Shown here: positions 1 to 8,205 of the stretch, piece by piece
How the letters are laid out: every line of letters begins with the position of its first letter
Position numbering within the stretch: position 1 is the stretch's first letter
Source of the DNA: Nitrospira sp.
GTDB taxonomy: Bacteria; Nitrospirota; Nitrospiria; Nitrospirales; Nitrospiraceae
Direction of reading: 5' to 3'
DNA length: 54,302 nucleotides
Assembly (NCBI GenBank): GCA_024330925.1
Contig: JANDJK010000006.1
Span: 1 to 54,302 of the forward strand
The notes under the pieces: model-generated
What the model was told of the DNA's origin: nothing
The model's database searches: none
Seen by the model: only the letters and a program-made list of their open reading frames with translations
Position numbers and translations under genes: made by a program

Positions 1-881
1 GCGAGCCAACGCAAACCGACGTGATGCGCGAGCGGAAGTAGTTCCGGACAGACCGACCCTTCCGACGGCCACAGACCGACCGGCGGTCGGCCAAAGGTTC
101 GGCGATGGAAGTCCACTGCCATCCGAAGTTGCATGCCCGCGTCTTCAGGAGCATGGAAACGGGCAGGAAGCGGCAGATCAGGTCTGGCCCGCTTTGTGAT
201 CTCTGTGTCGATGACCAGCGGGAGAATTGGGTGAAAAAACGGCGTCGTGCTGATTTCAATTTGCCCCCGCTCTAGCAAGATGCGGTAGCGCTGGACGACC
301 TCTTGCATAACCGTGCGTTGGATCGCCAGCACTTCCTGTTTGTCTTGTTCGGTGTAGCCGCGATTTTTGTTGCGCAGAGTCGCCAATCGCGGATACCGTT
401 GGATCGCGCCGTATCCGAACCATGCCAAGTTATGCCAGACCTGTAAGTCGAGAAAATCCTGCGTGGAAAAACGGCGAGCCAGTTTGATCAAGTCCTGTTC
501 CCGCACGTCTAAGCCCCGTTTGACCAACAGCTCATGGTAGCGTCGATAGGGGCGCACCATGGTGGACCAGTTGGCGGCAAAAAAATAGCGGATGATGAAA
601 GCCTGTTCCTCTTCGGTCAGGTCCGCGGCCGGTCGTTGCGTATGTTCGAGAAACAGGTCCCGTACGGTACCCTCACCGATCTCTTGGAGCTGTAAAAGCA
701 AGGAGGGAGTGAAGTTGAACGTCGCGCGCACGGCTGGAAATTGCTCCAGCAGGTGGGCCATGTCATAGTAGGCTTTGGTTGCGTGCAGACGTACCCACGG
801 CATGCTGGCCAAGCCCGCCACCGGATCGGTATAGTAGGGCTGGTGCATGTGCCAAAGGAAACAGACGTGGGCGTGTCTCAT
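1..881 (-). CDS. Glycoside hydrolase family 57 protein, N-terminal part (runs off window)
   Basis: The reading frame starts at ATG 881 on the minus strand and is open to the window edge, giving about 293 codons. The N-terminus has the GH57 signature HxHQP (WHMHQPYY, residues 11-18), which lines one side of the active site. Near residues 272-279 is GLWPSEG, the second conserved GH57 block. GH57 enzymes are retaining alpha-glucan enzymes (amylopullulanase, branching enzyme, 4-alpha-glucanotransferase); the catalytic Glu and Asp lie further on and are not in the window. The exact activity cannot be told. It is probably cytoplasmic because no signal peptide is visible, and a role in glycogen metabolism is likely. 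It is divergent from the VanZ-like gene, with a 116-base gap. Confidence 0.85.
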   Translation of the reverse strand, partial: MRHAHVCFLWHMHQPYYTDPVAGLASMPWVRLHATKAYYDMAHLLEQFPAVRATFNFTPSLLLQLQEIGEGTVRDLFLEHTQRPAADLTEEEQAFIIRYFFAANWSTMVRPYRRYHELLVKRGLDVREQDLIKLARRFSTQDFLDLQVWHNLAWFGYGAIQRYPRLATLRNKNRGYTEQDKQEVLAIQRTVMQEVVQRYRILLERGQIEISTTPFFHPILPLVIDTEITKRARPDLPLPARFHAPEDAGMQLRMAVDFHRRTFGRPPVGLWPSEGSVCPELLPLAHHVGLRWL

Positions 882-997
882 AGGTCGGTGAACTGCTGTA
901 CAGTCGAGTCTATGTCAAGAAAGTATGTCATAGGGGCTAGGGCCTTGCAATCAAGCGGGCACATGAAACGTGGCGCGGGAACCGGGAAGGGGGGCTG

Positions 998-1402
998 ATG
1001 GGGTGGTTTCGCTATTGGGGCCCTGTGGGCGTCTACGCCGGGCTGATTTTCTATCTCTCCTCGCAGCCTCATCCGGAAGAGCGGCTTCCGTCGTTTGTCT
1101 GGCTCTTCAGCGATAAGGTCCTGCACGCGGTGGAGTATGCGGTGCTCGGAGGACTGTTCTATCGAGCCTTTCGATGGGGAACCAACGAGGCCGTGAAGCC
1201 GTGGGCCGGTCTTCTGGCCGTGCTGGCGACGTCGCTCTACGGGCTCAGCGACGAAATTCATCAGTCATTTGTGCCCCATCGTGATGCCAGCGGATGGGAT
1301 TGGCTCGCCGACAGTGTCGGCGCCCTGCTCGGCGTCGCGGCCATCCATCGTTTGCCGCGTTGGTGGTCTGGGCGACTTGCACTGAAGATGGATCGTCGCT
1401 GA
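998..1402 (+). CDS. VanZ-like membrane protein
   Basis: This 134-residue protein is almost wholly hydrophobic, with about four membrane segments. It has the VanZ-family pattern: an early YLSSQP motif after the first helix, then DKVLHAVEYAVLG in the second helix, and SDEIHQSFVPHRDASGWDWLADSVG before the last helix. VanZ-like proteins are inner-membrane proteins. VanZ itself gives low-level teicoplanin resistance, but the function of most family members is unknown. The start is well supported by a purine-rich GGGAAGGGGGG site a few bases upstream. No link to antibiotic resistance should be assumed here. Confidence 0.85.
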   Translation: MGWFRYWGPVGVYAGLIFYLSSQPHPEERLPSFVWLFSDKVLHAVEYAVLGGLFYRAFRWGTNEAVKPWAGLLAVLATSLYGLSDEIHQSFVPHRDASGWDWLADSVGALLGVAAIHRLPRWWSGRLALKMDRR

Positions 1403-1504
1403 ACTGCTGGAACTGACAGTCGGGCGTATCTTCGCAACCATCGTCGAACAGGAGCATCTTTGAAGCAGATGATGCCAGATTGGTTGCACGATGCCGGTGG
1501 TTTC

Positions 1505-1533
1505 GTGACAAGTGAGAAGGGCGCCGCTATAAT
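1505..1533 (+). promoter_or_regulatory. Strong sigma-70-type promoter placed for a near-leaderless transcript
   Basis: GTGACA at 1505-1510 (5 of 6 to the -35 consensus), a 17-base spacer and TATAAT at 1528-1533 (perfect -10). The expected transcription start, about 7 bases after the -10, is near 1540. The ATG of the next gene is at 1543, so the mRNA would have almost no 5' leader. No Shine-Dalgarno sequence precedes the ATG, which agrees with this. Confidence 0.7.
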
Positions 1534-1542
1534 CGCCTCCGT

Positions 1543-2649
1543 ATGTCGAAGGTTCATTCGGCTCCTCCCACCCCGGTTTCGCCTCTTCCTCCCGAGTCGT
1601 CCCATGTGGCCCGGACGATTCAAACATATCTTGCTCCCGGCCTGACGGTACGCGAGATCCGGCCGTTGGCCGGTGATGCATCGAATCGCCGCTATTATCG
1701 CGTGGTGCTCGACGGCGGTCCGCCGCATTCCGTGATCCTCATGCAATTGGCCCAAGCAGAGGGGTTTAAACAGTCCGAGGAGGCGGTCAGTGGCACGAGC
1801 AGGGAAATCGATGAGTTGCCCTTTGTGAACGTCCTTTCCCATTTAGCCAAGACGAACATCCCGGTGCCGACACTCCATTACTATGATGTGGAGGCTGGTC
1901 TGCTGTATCTTGAAGACTTGGGCGACATGACATTGGCCGAAATGACTCGGACTGCTGACGCCGCGACGCTGGAGACTCGTTATAGACAGGCGATCGATAT
2001 TTTGGTGCGTCTTCAGAGTGAAGCGACGATGCCTCCCAATGGAACCTGTATTGCCTTTCATCGGCGGTTTGACGTTCCGTTGCTCATGTGGGAGTTTGAT
2101 CACTTTCTGGAGTACGGCATCGTGGCGAGACGAGGAAAGCCAATGTGTTCGGACGATTGGGTCGTGATCCGTCAGGAGTTCGAGCGCATCGCCGATCTCT
2201 TAGCCGGAGAGCCGCGTGTCTTTGTGCACCGGGATTATCACTCGCGAAACCTGATGGTCGATGGGGAGCGGCTGGGGGTGATTGATTTTCAGGATGCCTT
2301 GATGGGGCCGGCGACCTACGACTTGGCCTCGCTGCTCCGCGATGCGTATGTCGAGCTTGACGAATCGCTGGTGGAGGAATTGGTGGACTACTATCTCGAT
2401 CAGATGGCGGCGAGGCGCGTCGTCTGGGCCAATCGCGCTTCCTTCCGCCGCTTGTTTGACTTCACCAGCATTCAGCGCAATCTCAAGGCCGCCGGGCGGT
2501 TCGTCTATATTGATCGCGTCAAACGGAACCCTAAGTTTCTAGCAGACATTCCCCGTGTGCTGGGTTACGTGAAGCGAAATCTGGTGAAATATCCGGAATT
2601 AGACAGGCTCCGACGCCACCTCACACCCTACGTGTCGGAGTTGCAGTAA
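1543..2649 (+). CDS. amgK: Sugar kinase of the aminoglycoside phosphotransferase fold, AmgK-like
   Basis: 368 residues. The C-lobe has the APH-fold Brenner motif VHRDYHSRNLMV (His229, Asp231 as catalytic residues, Asn after it) and the metal-binding GVIDFQDA near residue 253. The N-lobe has GDASNRRYYRV, typical of COG3178 kinases. AmgK phosphorylates N-acetylmuramate and N-acetylglucosamine at the anomeric position in the cell-wall recycling route that bypasses MurQ. The call rests on the next gene, a MurU-like nucleotidyltransferase that would take the sugar 1-phosphate. The residues before about 20 are Pro/Ser-rich and poorly conserved in type, so the start is less certain, but the promoter position supports ATG 1543. 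Other sugar or small-molecule kinase activity is possible. Confidence 0.72.
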   Translation: MSKVHSAPPTPVSPLPPESSHVARTIQTYLAPGLTVREIRPLAGDASNRRYYRVVLDGGPPHSVILMQLAQAEGFKQSEEAVSGTSREIDELPFVNVLSHLAKTNIPVPTLHYYDVEAGLLYLEDLGDMTLAEMTRTADAATLETRYRQAIDILVRLQSEATMPPNGTCIAFHRRFDVPLLMWEFDHFLEYGIVARRGKPMCSDDWVVIRQEFERIADLLAGEPRVFVHRDYHSRNLMVDGERLGVIDFQDALMGPATYDLASLLRDAYVELDESLVEELVDYYLDQMAARRVVWANRASFRRLFDFTSIQRNLKAAGRFVYIDRVKRNPKFLADIPRVLGYVKRNLVKYPELDRLRRHLTPYVSELQ

Positions 2650-2785
2650 ACGTTGCAGGACCAGAATGCCCGACCACCATGGCTTCTGCCGTACAGGGCA
2701 GGTAGGTGAGTATTAGATCGCGATGCTCTGTGGGGAGGATTGCTGGGTGGTGCTTCTGTGAGATGCTTCCGTTGTGGAGAGGGGA

Positions 2786-3562
2786 ATGAAAGCGATGATC
2801 CTTGCTGCCGGGTTCGGCACCAGATTGCGGCCATTGACGGATAGTGTTCCAAAGCCATTGTTGCCGGTTGGTGGGGTGCCGCTGATTGTTTGGAACCTGT
2901 TGCTGCTGAGGCGTCACGGATTTCGAGAGGTCGTCATCAATCTGCACTACCGCGGCTCGATGATCGAAGAGGCGCTGGGTGATGGGTCGCAATTCGGCCT
3001 GCGGATTATCTACTCCAAAGAGACGACGATTTTGGGAACCGGAGGAGGGATCAAACAGGCTGAGCCCTATTTCGACGGAGGACCGGTGCTAGTCCTCAAT
3101 GGCGATACCCTTGTTGAACTGGATCTCGATGATCTCATGGCGTTTCACCGGGATCATCAGGCGGCGGCGACGCTGGTCTTACGCGAAGATGACGATGTGA
3201 GTCGGTGGGGAGTGGTGGAAGTAGGGGCGGAACACCGCATTGTCCGTATTACCGGCAGGGGCCTTGATGACGGTGGGCCCACGATGCCGCGGATGTTCGC
3301 GGGCATTCATATCTTGGATCTTCGTCTGCTCAAGGCAGTATCAAGAGGAGCGGTGCTGTCGATCATTGATCCCTATGTCGCTGCTATCAAGCGGGGGGAA
3401 CGGGTGCTGGGGTACGACATGCACGGCTATTGGTCCGATGTGGGGACTCTTCAGCGGTATAGACAGGCTGAGCAGGACGTTGCGGCGGGATTGATTCGAT
3501 TGAAGGATCGCCAGTTTATTGCCACCTCTAGCGGTACCTCCCTCATTTCTTCAACGGTTTAG
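2786..3562 (+). CDS. murU: Sugar-1-phosphate nucleotidyltransferase, MurU-like
   Basis: 258 residues. It starts MKAMILAAGFGTRLRPLTD, the nucleotide-binding GxGxRLxPLT signature of the sugar nucleotidyltransferase family, followed by VPKPLLPVGGVPL. VLNGDTLV near residue 110 holds the metal-binding Asp. GYDMHGYWSDVGTLQRY near the end matches the C-terminal GxWxDxGT of single-domain family members. MurU makes UDP-MurNAc from MurNAc-1-phosphate; the pairing with the AmgK-like kinase 137 bases upstream suggests this role. A GTG at 2774 is in frame, but ATG 2786 is preferred because GGAGAGG sits just upstream. A mannose- or glucose-1-phosphate specificity cannot be excluded by eye. Confidence 0.72.
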   Translation: MKAMILAAGFGTRLRPLTDSVPKPLLPVGGVPLIVWNLLLLRRHGFREVVINLHYRGSMIEEALGDGSQFGLRIIYSKETTILGTGGGIKQAEPYFDGGPVLVLNGDTLVELDLDDLMAFHRDHQAAATLVLREDDDVSRWGVVEVGAEHRIVRITGRGLDDGGPTMPRMFAGIHILDLRLLKAVSRGAVLSIIDPYVAAIKRGERVLGYDMHGYWSDVGTLQRYRQAEQDVAAGLIRLKDRQFIATSSGTSLISSTV

Positions 3563-3605
3563 GGGGGCGTGAAAGAGGTGCATGCCTCTCTGGGTGGGAC
3601 ACGCA

Positions 3606-5009
3606 TTAGACGCTGTCTGAGATGGCCGTTGGTCCTAATCCGCCCATGGACTTGTGGCGCTTGATGAGGCGAGCAAGATAGGTACGTTGCAGCTTTAAAA
3701 ACTCGGCGGCTTTGGTTTGATTGCCGTTGGCATGGGCAATGGCCCGGGCGATGATATAGCGACTGTGTTCTTCCATCGATTGGTGGTAGGGCAAATCCAA
3801 ATAGGGAAGATAGGGGCCGTTGTGGGGGCGAATTTCTTGTTCCTCTTGCAAAAGGGCCAGCATGTTGGGCTCGATCGTGTCGGTGGGACTTAAGACCACG
3901 GCACGGGCGATCACATTCTCCAATTCACGGATGTTGCCTGGCCACGAGTACCGGGTCAGGGCATCAAGCGCCTGGGGGCTGAAGGTCATGTGCGGCCGTT
4001 TGGCATCTTTCGCATGTCGGTCGAGAAAGAAGTGGGCTAAGGCGGGAATGTCGCTTCGGCGATCCCGCAGGGGAGGAAGGGTGAGGGTGATGACGTTCAA
4101 GCGAAAATAGAGATCTTCGCGAAATGTTCCGGCTTTGACGGCTTTCTTTATATCCTTATTGGTCGCGGCGATGATGCGGATGTTGACTGAGATGGTCTTC
4201 GTGCCGCCCACACGGTGAAACTCGCGGTCCTGCAACACGCGCAACAGTTTGGCTTGTAGTGGCAAGGACATGTCGCCGATTTCATCCAGAAACACTGTGC
4301 CGCCGTCGGCCATTTCCAACTTTCCCTTTTGCAGCCGATCCGCACCGGTAAAGGCGCCGCGCTCGTGGCCGAATAGCTCGTTTTCAAGCAGCGTTTCCGT
4401 CAGGGCCACGCAGTTAATGACGATAAGCGGCATGGCCTGTCGATGGCTCCACTGGTGAATGGAGCGGGCGAACAGTTCCTTGCCGGTTCCACTCTCACCG
4501 AGCAGGAGCACGCTGGCATCAGACCGAGCTGCCCGGCGAGCCGCTTCGATGATGGGCTGGATTGACGGGCTGTTGCCAATGATCGAGGCGTAGCGTCCGG
4601 TGACCTCGGAGCGGAGATAGTCGATCTGCTGACGTAACTGGTCCCGTTCGAGCGCTTTGCGAATGACGAGCAATAAATGATCCTTGTCGAGTGGCTTGGT
4701 GAGGAAGTCAGAGGCTCCTTCCTTCATTGCCTCGACCGCCACATCGATGGAGCCGTGGGCAGTCATGACGACGACGGGCAGACTCTCCATTTGCTTTGAG
4801 CGATGTAACTGCTTTAAGACATCAATGCCAGACAGTTTGGGGAGGGTGAGGTCCAGCAGTACCAAATTAGGGGATTCCTGCAAGATTTGCCCCAACGCCT
4901 CTTGGCCGTCTTTTGCCGTGATGATGTCATAACCATGCAACTGCAGCCGGTCTTGCAACACTGATACAATGTCCGGATCGTCGTCGGCGATCAAAATTCT
5001 GGCAGCCAT
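3606..5009 (-). CDS. NtrC-family sigma-54-dependent response regulator
   Basis: 467 residues. The receiver domain (1-120) has acidic residues at 10-12, the phospho-acceptor Asp53 and the conserved Lys105. The AAA+ domain (about 140-375) has Walker A GESGTGKE at 171-178 and the sigma-54-contacting GAFTGA at 218-223, so it should activate sigma-54 polymerase. The C-terminus (about 425-460) is a Fis-type helix-turn-helix. The start at ATG 5009 is fixed by AAGGAGG just upstream; a longer frame from 5189 would run far into the DUF1015 gene and lacks support. No partner kinase is adjacent, so its signal is unknown. It ends 43 bases from the convergent nucleotidyltransferase gene. Confidence 0.93.
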   Translation of the reverse strand: MAARILIADDDPDIVSVLQDRLQLHGYDIITAKDGQEALGQILQESPNLVLLDLTLPKLSGIDVLKQLHRSKQMESLPVVVMTAHGSIDVAVEAMKEGASDFLTKPLDKDHLLLVIRKALERDQLRQQIDYLRSEVTGRYASIIGNSPSIQPIIEAARRAARSDASVLLLGESGTGKELFARSIHQWSHRQAMPLIVINCVALTETLLENELFGHERGAFTGADRLQKGKLEMADGGTVFLDEIGDMSLPLQAKLLRVLQDREFHRVGGTKTISVNIRIIAATNKDIKKAVKAGTFREDLYFRLNVITLTLPPLRDRRSDIPALAHFFLDRHAKDAKRPHMTFSPQALDALTRYSWPGNIRELENVIARAVVLSPTDTIEPNMLALLQEEQEIRPHNGPYLPYLDLPYHQSMEEHSRYIIARAIAHANGNQTKAAEFLKLQRTYLARLIKRHKSMGGLGPTAISDSV

Positions 5010-5026
5010 TGTTCTGCCTCCTTGGA

Positions 5027-6349
5027 TTATTGCTCCATCACATGGAGAACTAAGCCGGTCAACGGTTTGGGGAAAAAGTATGTTGATTTGTGGGGCATGC
5101 GCTCGCCGGCCAGCGCGACGGCGCGGATTTCTTCCACCTTGGTGGCATTGAGCAGTAGTGCTCCAGTGCCAACTCCTTGCGCCACCCAATCCAGTGCTTC
5201 GTGGTCATCTTTTGTGTACAGTATTGCCTCTTGCTCCTCCGGCGAGGGACAGAGCTTGGCGATAATCAATTGCTGGAGCAGCGATACGTCGAGTTTGGCA
5301 CGTGGAGAGACGTTGTCTGATGGCCAGTGGGTCGATTTCAGGGTCAAGACGGTGTAGCGGGAATCGCCCTTCACTGCCATACCAAAGGAAGGAGCCGAGC
5401 GGCCTTTTGATCTTAGAGTGTTCAAGAATTGTGAGCGTGCCGTCTGCTGGGAAGCGGGCGTAAAGGGAAATTCGTCATAGTCGAACAGGTCACCCAGCCT
5501 GGTTTTGATCGTCTCATAAGGAGGGAGAGGCGCGGTAAGCACCCGATGAGTTGGCAACACAGTGAGCCCGGAATCTTCCAGAGGGGTCAGCAGCATTAGT
5601 ACGCAATCATAGGGTTGAAGTTCCAGTGGACCGCCCCTGTTCCGGCGATGGGACTGATAGTGCAAAGCGGTTTCATAGCGATGGTGACCGTCCGCAATAA
5701 AAAGCGATTTCCTTCGCATGGCATGAGTTACGGAAGCTAAGATCTCGGGATCTGTGATGGCCCATAGTCGTTGGTGGAAACCGGTGTCGTCCTCAAAGTC
5801 GTACAGGGGCGATTGTCTCTTGGCCGCCATGTCGAGCCACCCTACCACGGTTCCTTCCGGGTCTGAATACAGCGACCAAATGGGACTGACATTGGCCCGG
5901 CATGCTTTCAAAAGATTAAGGCGATCGGTTTTCGCTGCCGCTCTCGTGTTTTCATGGGGGTAGATCTGTCCCGAATTGAAAGTCTCAAGTTTGACCAGAG
6001 CAAGGAATCCTCGCAGCACTTTTGAGGTTGGTGGGACGGAGGCGAAGGAAGGAGGATGATAGTCAATGGTGTGATAGTAGAGAGCCGGTTGCTGATCTTG
6101 TTTGAGCACCCCGTTGGTTATCCATTCGTGTAAGGTAGTGGCGGCGCGAGTGTAGCGGTTGTTGGTTGGTCCATCATCCGGTCGATCAAGTCCTAATTCC
6201 AGCCGAATCACGTTGTAAGGATGTCGACGGTGGAGAGCCGCTTGGCAAGATGAGTCAATCACATCGTAGGGGGGGGCCACGATGTCCTTCATGTGGCCGA
6301 CGACTGCAGTGTCAAACCGTGTGCCGTGAAAAGGAAAAATCTCTGACAT
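5027..6349 (-). CDS. DUF1015 family protein
   Basis: 440 residues. The N-terminal FPFHGTRFD and DIVAPPYDVID, the central LFIADGHHRYETAL and the inner RGFLALVKLE blocks are typical of the DUF1015/COG4198 family of conserved bacterial proteins. The biochemical function is unknown; some members sit near serine or one-carbon metabolism genes. The start at ATG 6349 is chosen because the longer frame begins with TTG and its extra 13 residues lie outside the family motif. The stop lies 17 bases before the start of the NtrC-like gene, so the two are probably cotranscribed. No signal peptide or membrane segment is visible, so it is likely cytoplasmic. Confidence 0.85.
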   Translation of the reverse strand: MSEIFPFHGTRFDTAVVGHMKDIVAPPYDVIDSSCQAALHRRHPYNVIRLELGLDRPDDGPTNNRYTRAATTLHEWITNGVLKQDQQPALYYHTIDYHPPSFASVPPTSKVLRGFLALVKLETFNSGQIYPHENTRAAAKTDRLNLLKACRANVSPIWSLYSDPEGTVVGWLDMAAKRQSPLYDFEDDTGFHQRLWAITDPEILASVTHAMRRKSLFIADGHHRYETALHYQSHRRNRGGPLELQPYDCVLMLLTPLEDSGLTVLPTHRVLTAPLPPYETIKTRLGDLFDYDEFPFTPASQQTARSQFLNTLRSKGRSAPSFGMAVKGDSRYTVLTLKSTHWPSDNVSPRAKLDVSLLQQLIIAKLCPSPEEQEAILYTKDDHEALDWVAQGVGTGALLLNATKVEEIRAVALAGERMPHKSTYFFPKPLTGLVLHVMEQ

Positions 6350-6469
6350 GGTTTTCGTGCTCCGAGCGGCTAAAGGTGAATAACCCAACTTTGCAATGGG
6401 GAAGGAGCCTGCCCTCCTCTTGCCGTTTTCTGTTTAGACCGTTTGCAGTGATGGGCGGGCGGGAGATAA

Positions 6470-7474
6470 CTATCGATCCCTGGTAATCATGTAATCGGCA
6501 GCGACCGTCAGGGCGCGACGCGCCGGACTGTCCTCAAACAACTCGAGCTCTTGCTTGGCCGCGGCTACGTAAGTTTTGGCTCGATCCATCGCGTAAGTGA
6601 TGGATCCATATTTTTTCATCAGCAAGAGAATACGTTCAAGATCTGCCTCGCTTACTGTCCGGGTTTCCATTCGGTCCTTGATCATTTGTGCGTCCTCTTC
6701 CGAACATTGTCGAAACAGATGAAGCAGGGGAAGTGTGGCCTTCCCCTGCCGCAAATCTTGTCCAATGGTTTTCCCTAGCGAGGCTCCGTTCGCAATGTAG
6801 TCCAACGTGTCATCAGCGACCTGGAACGCAATGCCCAGGTACTGTCCAAAGCGGAACAATGCCTCTTGTTGAGCTTCGGGAGCGTCAGCGAGGATGGCCC
6901 CCATGCGACAGGCAGCTGCGATCAGTCCAGCGGTCTTGTGCTCAACGATCTTGATATAGTCGCTTTCAGGGATGGAAGGATTACCGTTGTAATACAATTG
7001 CAGGACTTCCCCTTCTGCCATTTTCTTGCAGGCCTCGGCCAGCACTTCGTTGATGCTCTGGCTCCGAAACTCGACAATCCGACACATGGCTCTGGTGTAA
7101 AGGTAGTCGCCCACTAAGATACTGATCTGATTTCCCCAGACCCGTCGTGCCGTGCGTCTGCCCCGGCGAAGATCTGCCTCATCGACGACGTCGTCATGCA
7201 ACAACGTGGCGGTATGGATGAACTCCACCAGGCTGCCCAATTGATGATGTTCTTTGTCTGTGTAGCCGCAGAGGCGAGCGCTCAATAAAAGGAGAAGGGG
7301 CCTAATGCGTTTCCCTCCACCACTGAGGATTTGGGCAGCTACGGTGTTGACGAGGGCGACGCTGGAATCCAGGTTTTGCCGAACCCGCTCTTCGACCTCT
7401 TCAAGCTCATGGCGGTATGCCTCCCACACGTCCGCCATTGTATTGATGGTCGAGATGGCAGGCTCTCCACTCAT
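6470..7474 (-). CDS. Polyprenyl diphosphate synthase (all-trans, octaprenyl-type)
   Basis: 334 residues. It has both aspartate-rich motifs: LLHDDVVDEADLRRG (first, in the DDxxD position) and FQVADDTLDY (second), plus GGGKRIRPLL near residue 55, which binds isopentenyl diphosphate. These are the hallmarks of trans-polyprenyl synthases that make the quinone side chain from IPP and an allylic primer. In this organism the product would most likely be the menaquinone tail used by the respiratory chain. The start is uncertain: ATG 7474 and ATG 7438 are both possible with no clear ribosome site, and the still longer frame needs TTG at 7516. Chain length cannot be read from sequence by eye. The symbol ispB would be the nearest label. 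Confidence 0.9.
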   Translation of the reverse strand: MSGEPAISTINTMADVWEAYRHELEEVEERVRQNLDSSVALVNTVAAQILSGGGKRIRPLLLLLSARLCGYTDKEHHQLGSLVEFIHTATLLHDDVVDEADLRRGRRTARRVWGNQISILVGDYLYTRAMCRIVEFRSQSINEVLAEACKKMAEGEVLQLYYNGNPSIPESDYIKIVEHKTAGLIAAACRMGAILADAPEAQQEALFRFGQYLGIAFQVADDTLDYIANGASLGKTIGQDLRQGKATLPLLHLFRQCSEEDAQMIKDRMETRTVSEADLERILLLMKKYGSITYAMDRAKTYVAAAKQELELFEDSPARRALTVAADYMITRDR

Positions 7475-8205
7475 GGAAGTGGATGGTATGGCAGAGAGGG
7501 AAATAAAGTCAAGCAAACTGGGAGTCGATCGTTATGCCATGATTGCCATGCGAAGCGCTGTCCCCTCACCTTGTTGACTGTGTGTGCGAGCCTCCCGGGC
7601 GCCAGCGGACAGCCGACCGCACATCGGGAAAAATGCCGCTGGTTGCTCGGTGCTCCACTTATTGGTGGGCCGGCTACCACGTTGGTTGGGCAGACCAGTG
7701 TATGTTTGAATCACACGCTCACTTGCAAGGCTTGATTCACCATTGTGGCTGAAAGAGGGGGCGCTCTGAACGCGCTTGTCAGTTACCAAATGACCAATAG
7801 GGCTGGCGGTCTGGTCTTGTACTGGCTCACAACATTTTTTACGAGTCTTCACCTGGTCATCCTTGACCGTCTGTTCGTTTCGTCCTGTGTGGGCACCGTT
7901 GGCAGGAGGGAGAGGACCTCAACTCGGGATGGGCGTGAGTGTTCGTGGTGAGGGGCTTATCTCCTCCGCGCTCTTACCCTCTATACGGAAGGTCTAAACT
8001 GTCGGATGAGGTGGATCACATGGGAAACCTTGACAGAGCAAGGACCATTTCAGTAAGTTCGACCATCACGCACATTCATCACACGCACAGAGATCGGCTG
8101 AGGAATCAGCCGGAGAGCAATGAAATCAAGCTGGTTCGCATCTCCTCGTTCGGCGCGTTCTGTCCAATAAAGGAACCTTCCTCACATCGTGAATGGGATA
8201 GGGTT
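7475..8205. other. Intergenic region between prenyl synthase and gltB, long gltB leader
   Basis: About 730 bases without a supportable gene. The gltB frame is open back to 7939, but the residues before Met at 8206 do not belong to the GltB family. A TTGACA-like element lies near 8031, but with only a weak -10. The one clear structure is the hairpin at 8095-8112. No terminator, tRNA or insertion element was seen. Confidence 0.5.
8095..8112 (+). promoter_or_regulatory. Hairpin with GGAA tetraloop in gltB leader
   Basis: CGGCTGA (8095-8101) pairs perfectly with TCAGCCG (8106-8112) around the loop GGAA, a stable GNRA-class tetraloop. It ends 94 bases before the gltB start. No U-tract follows, so it is not a terminator by itself. 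Whether it regulates gltB is unknown. Confidence 0.4.

Noticed and set aside
1261-1842. 193-codon minus-strand frame
   Set aside because: Shadow of the VanZ and AmgK-like genes, with an atypical Arg/His/Cys-rich composition.
7895-7915. Sigma-54 promoter candidate GGGCACCGTTGGCA upstream of gltB
   Set aside because: The GG to GC spacing is 8 bases instead of the required 10.
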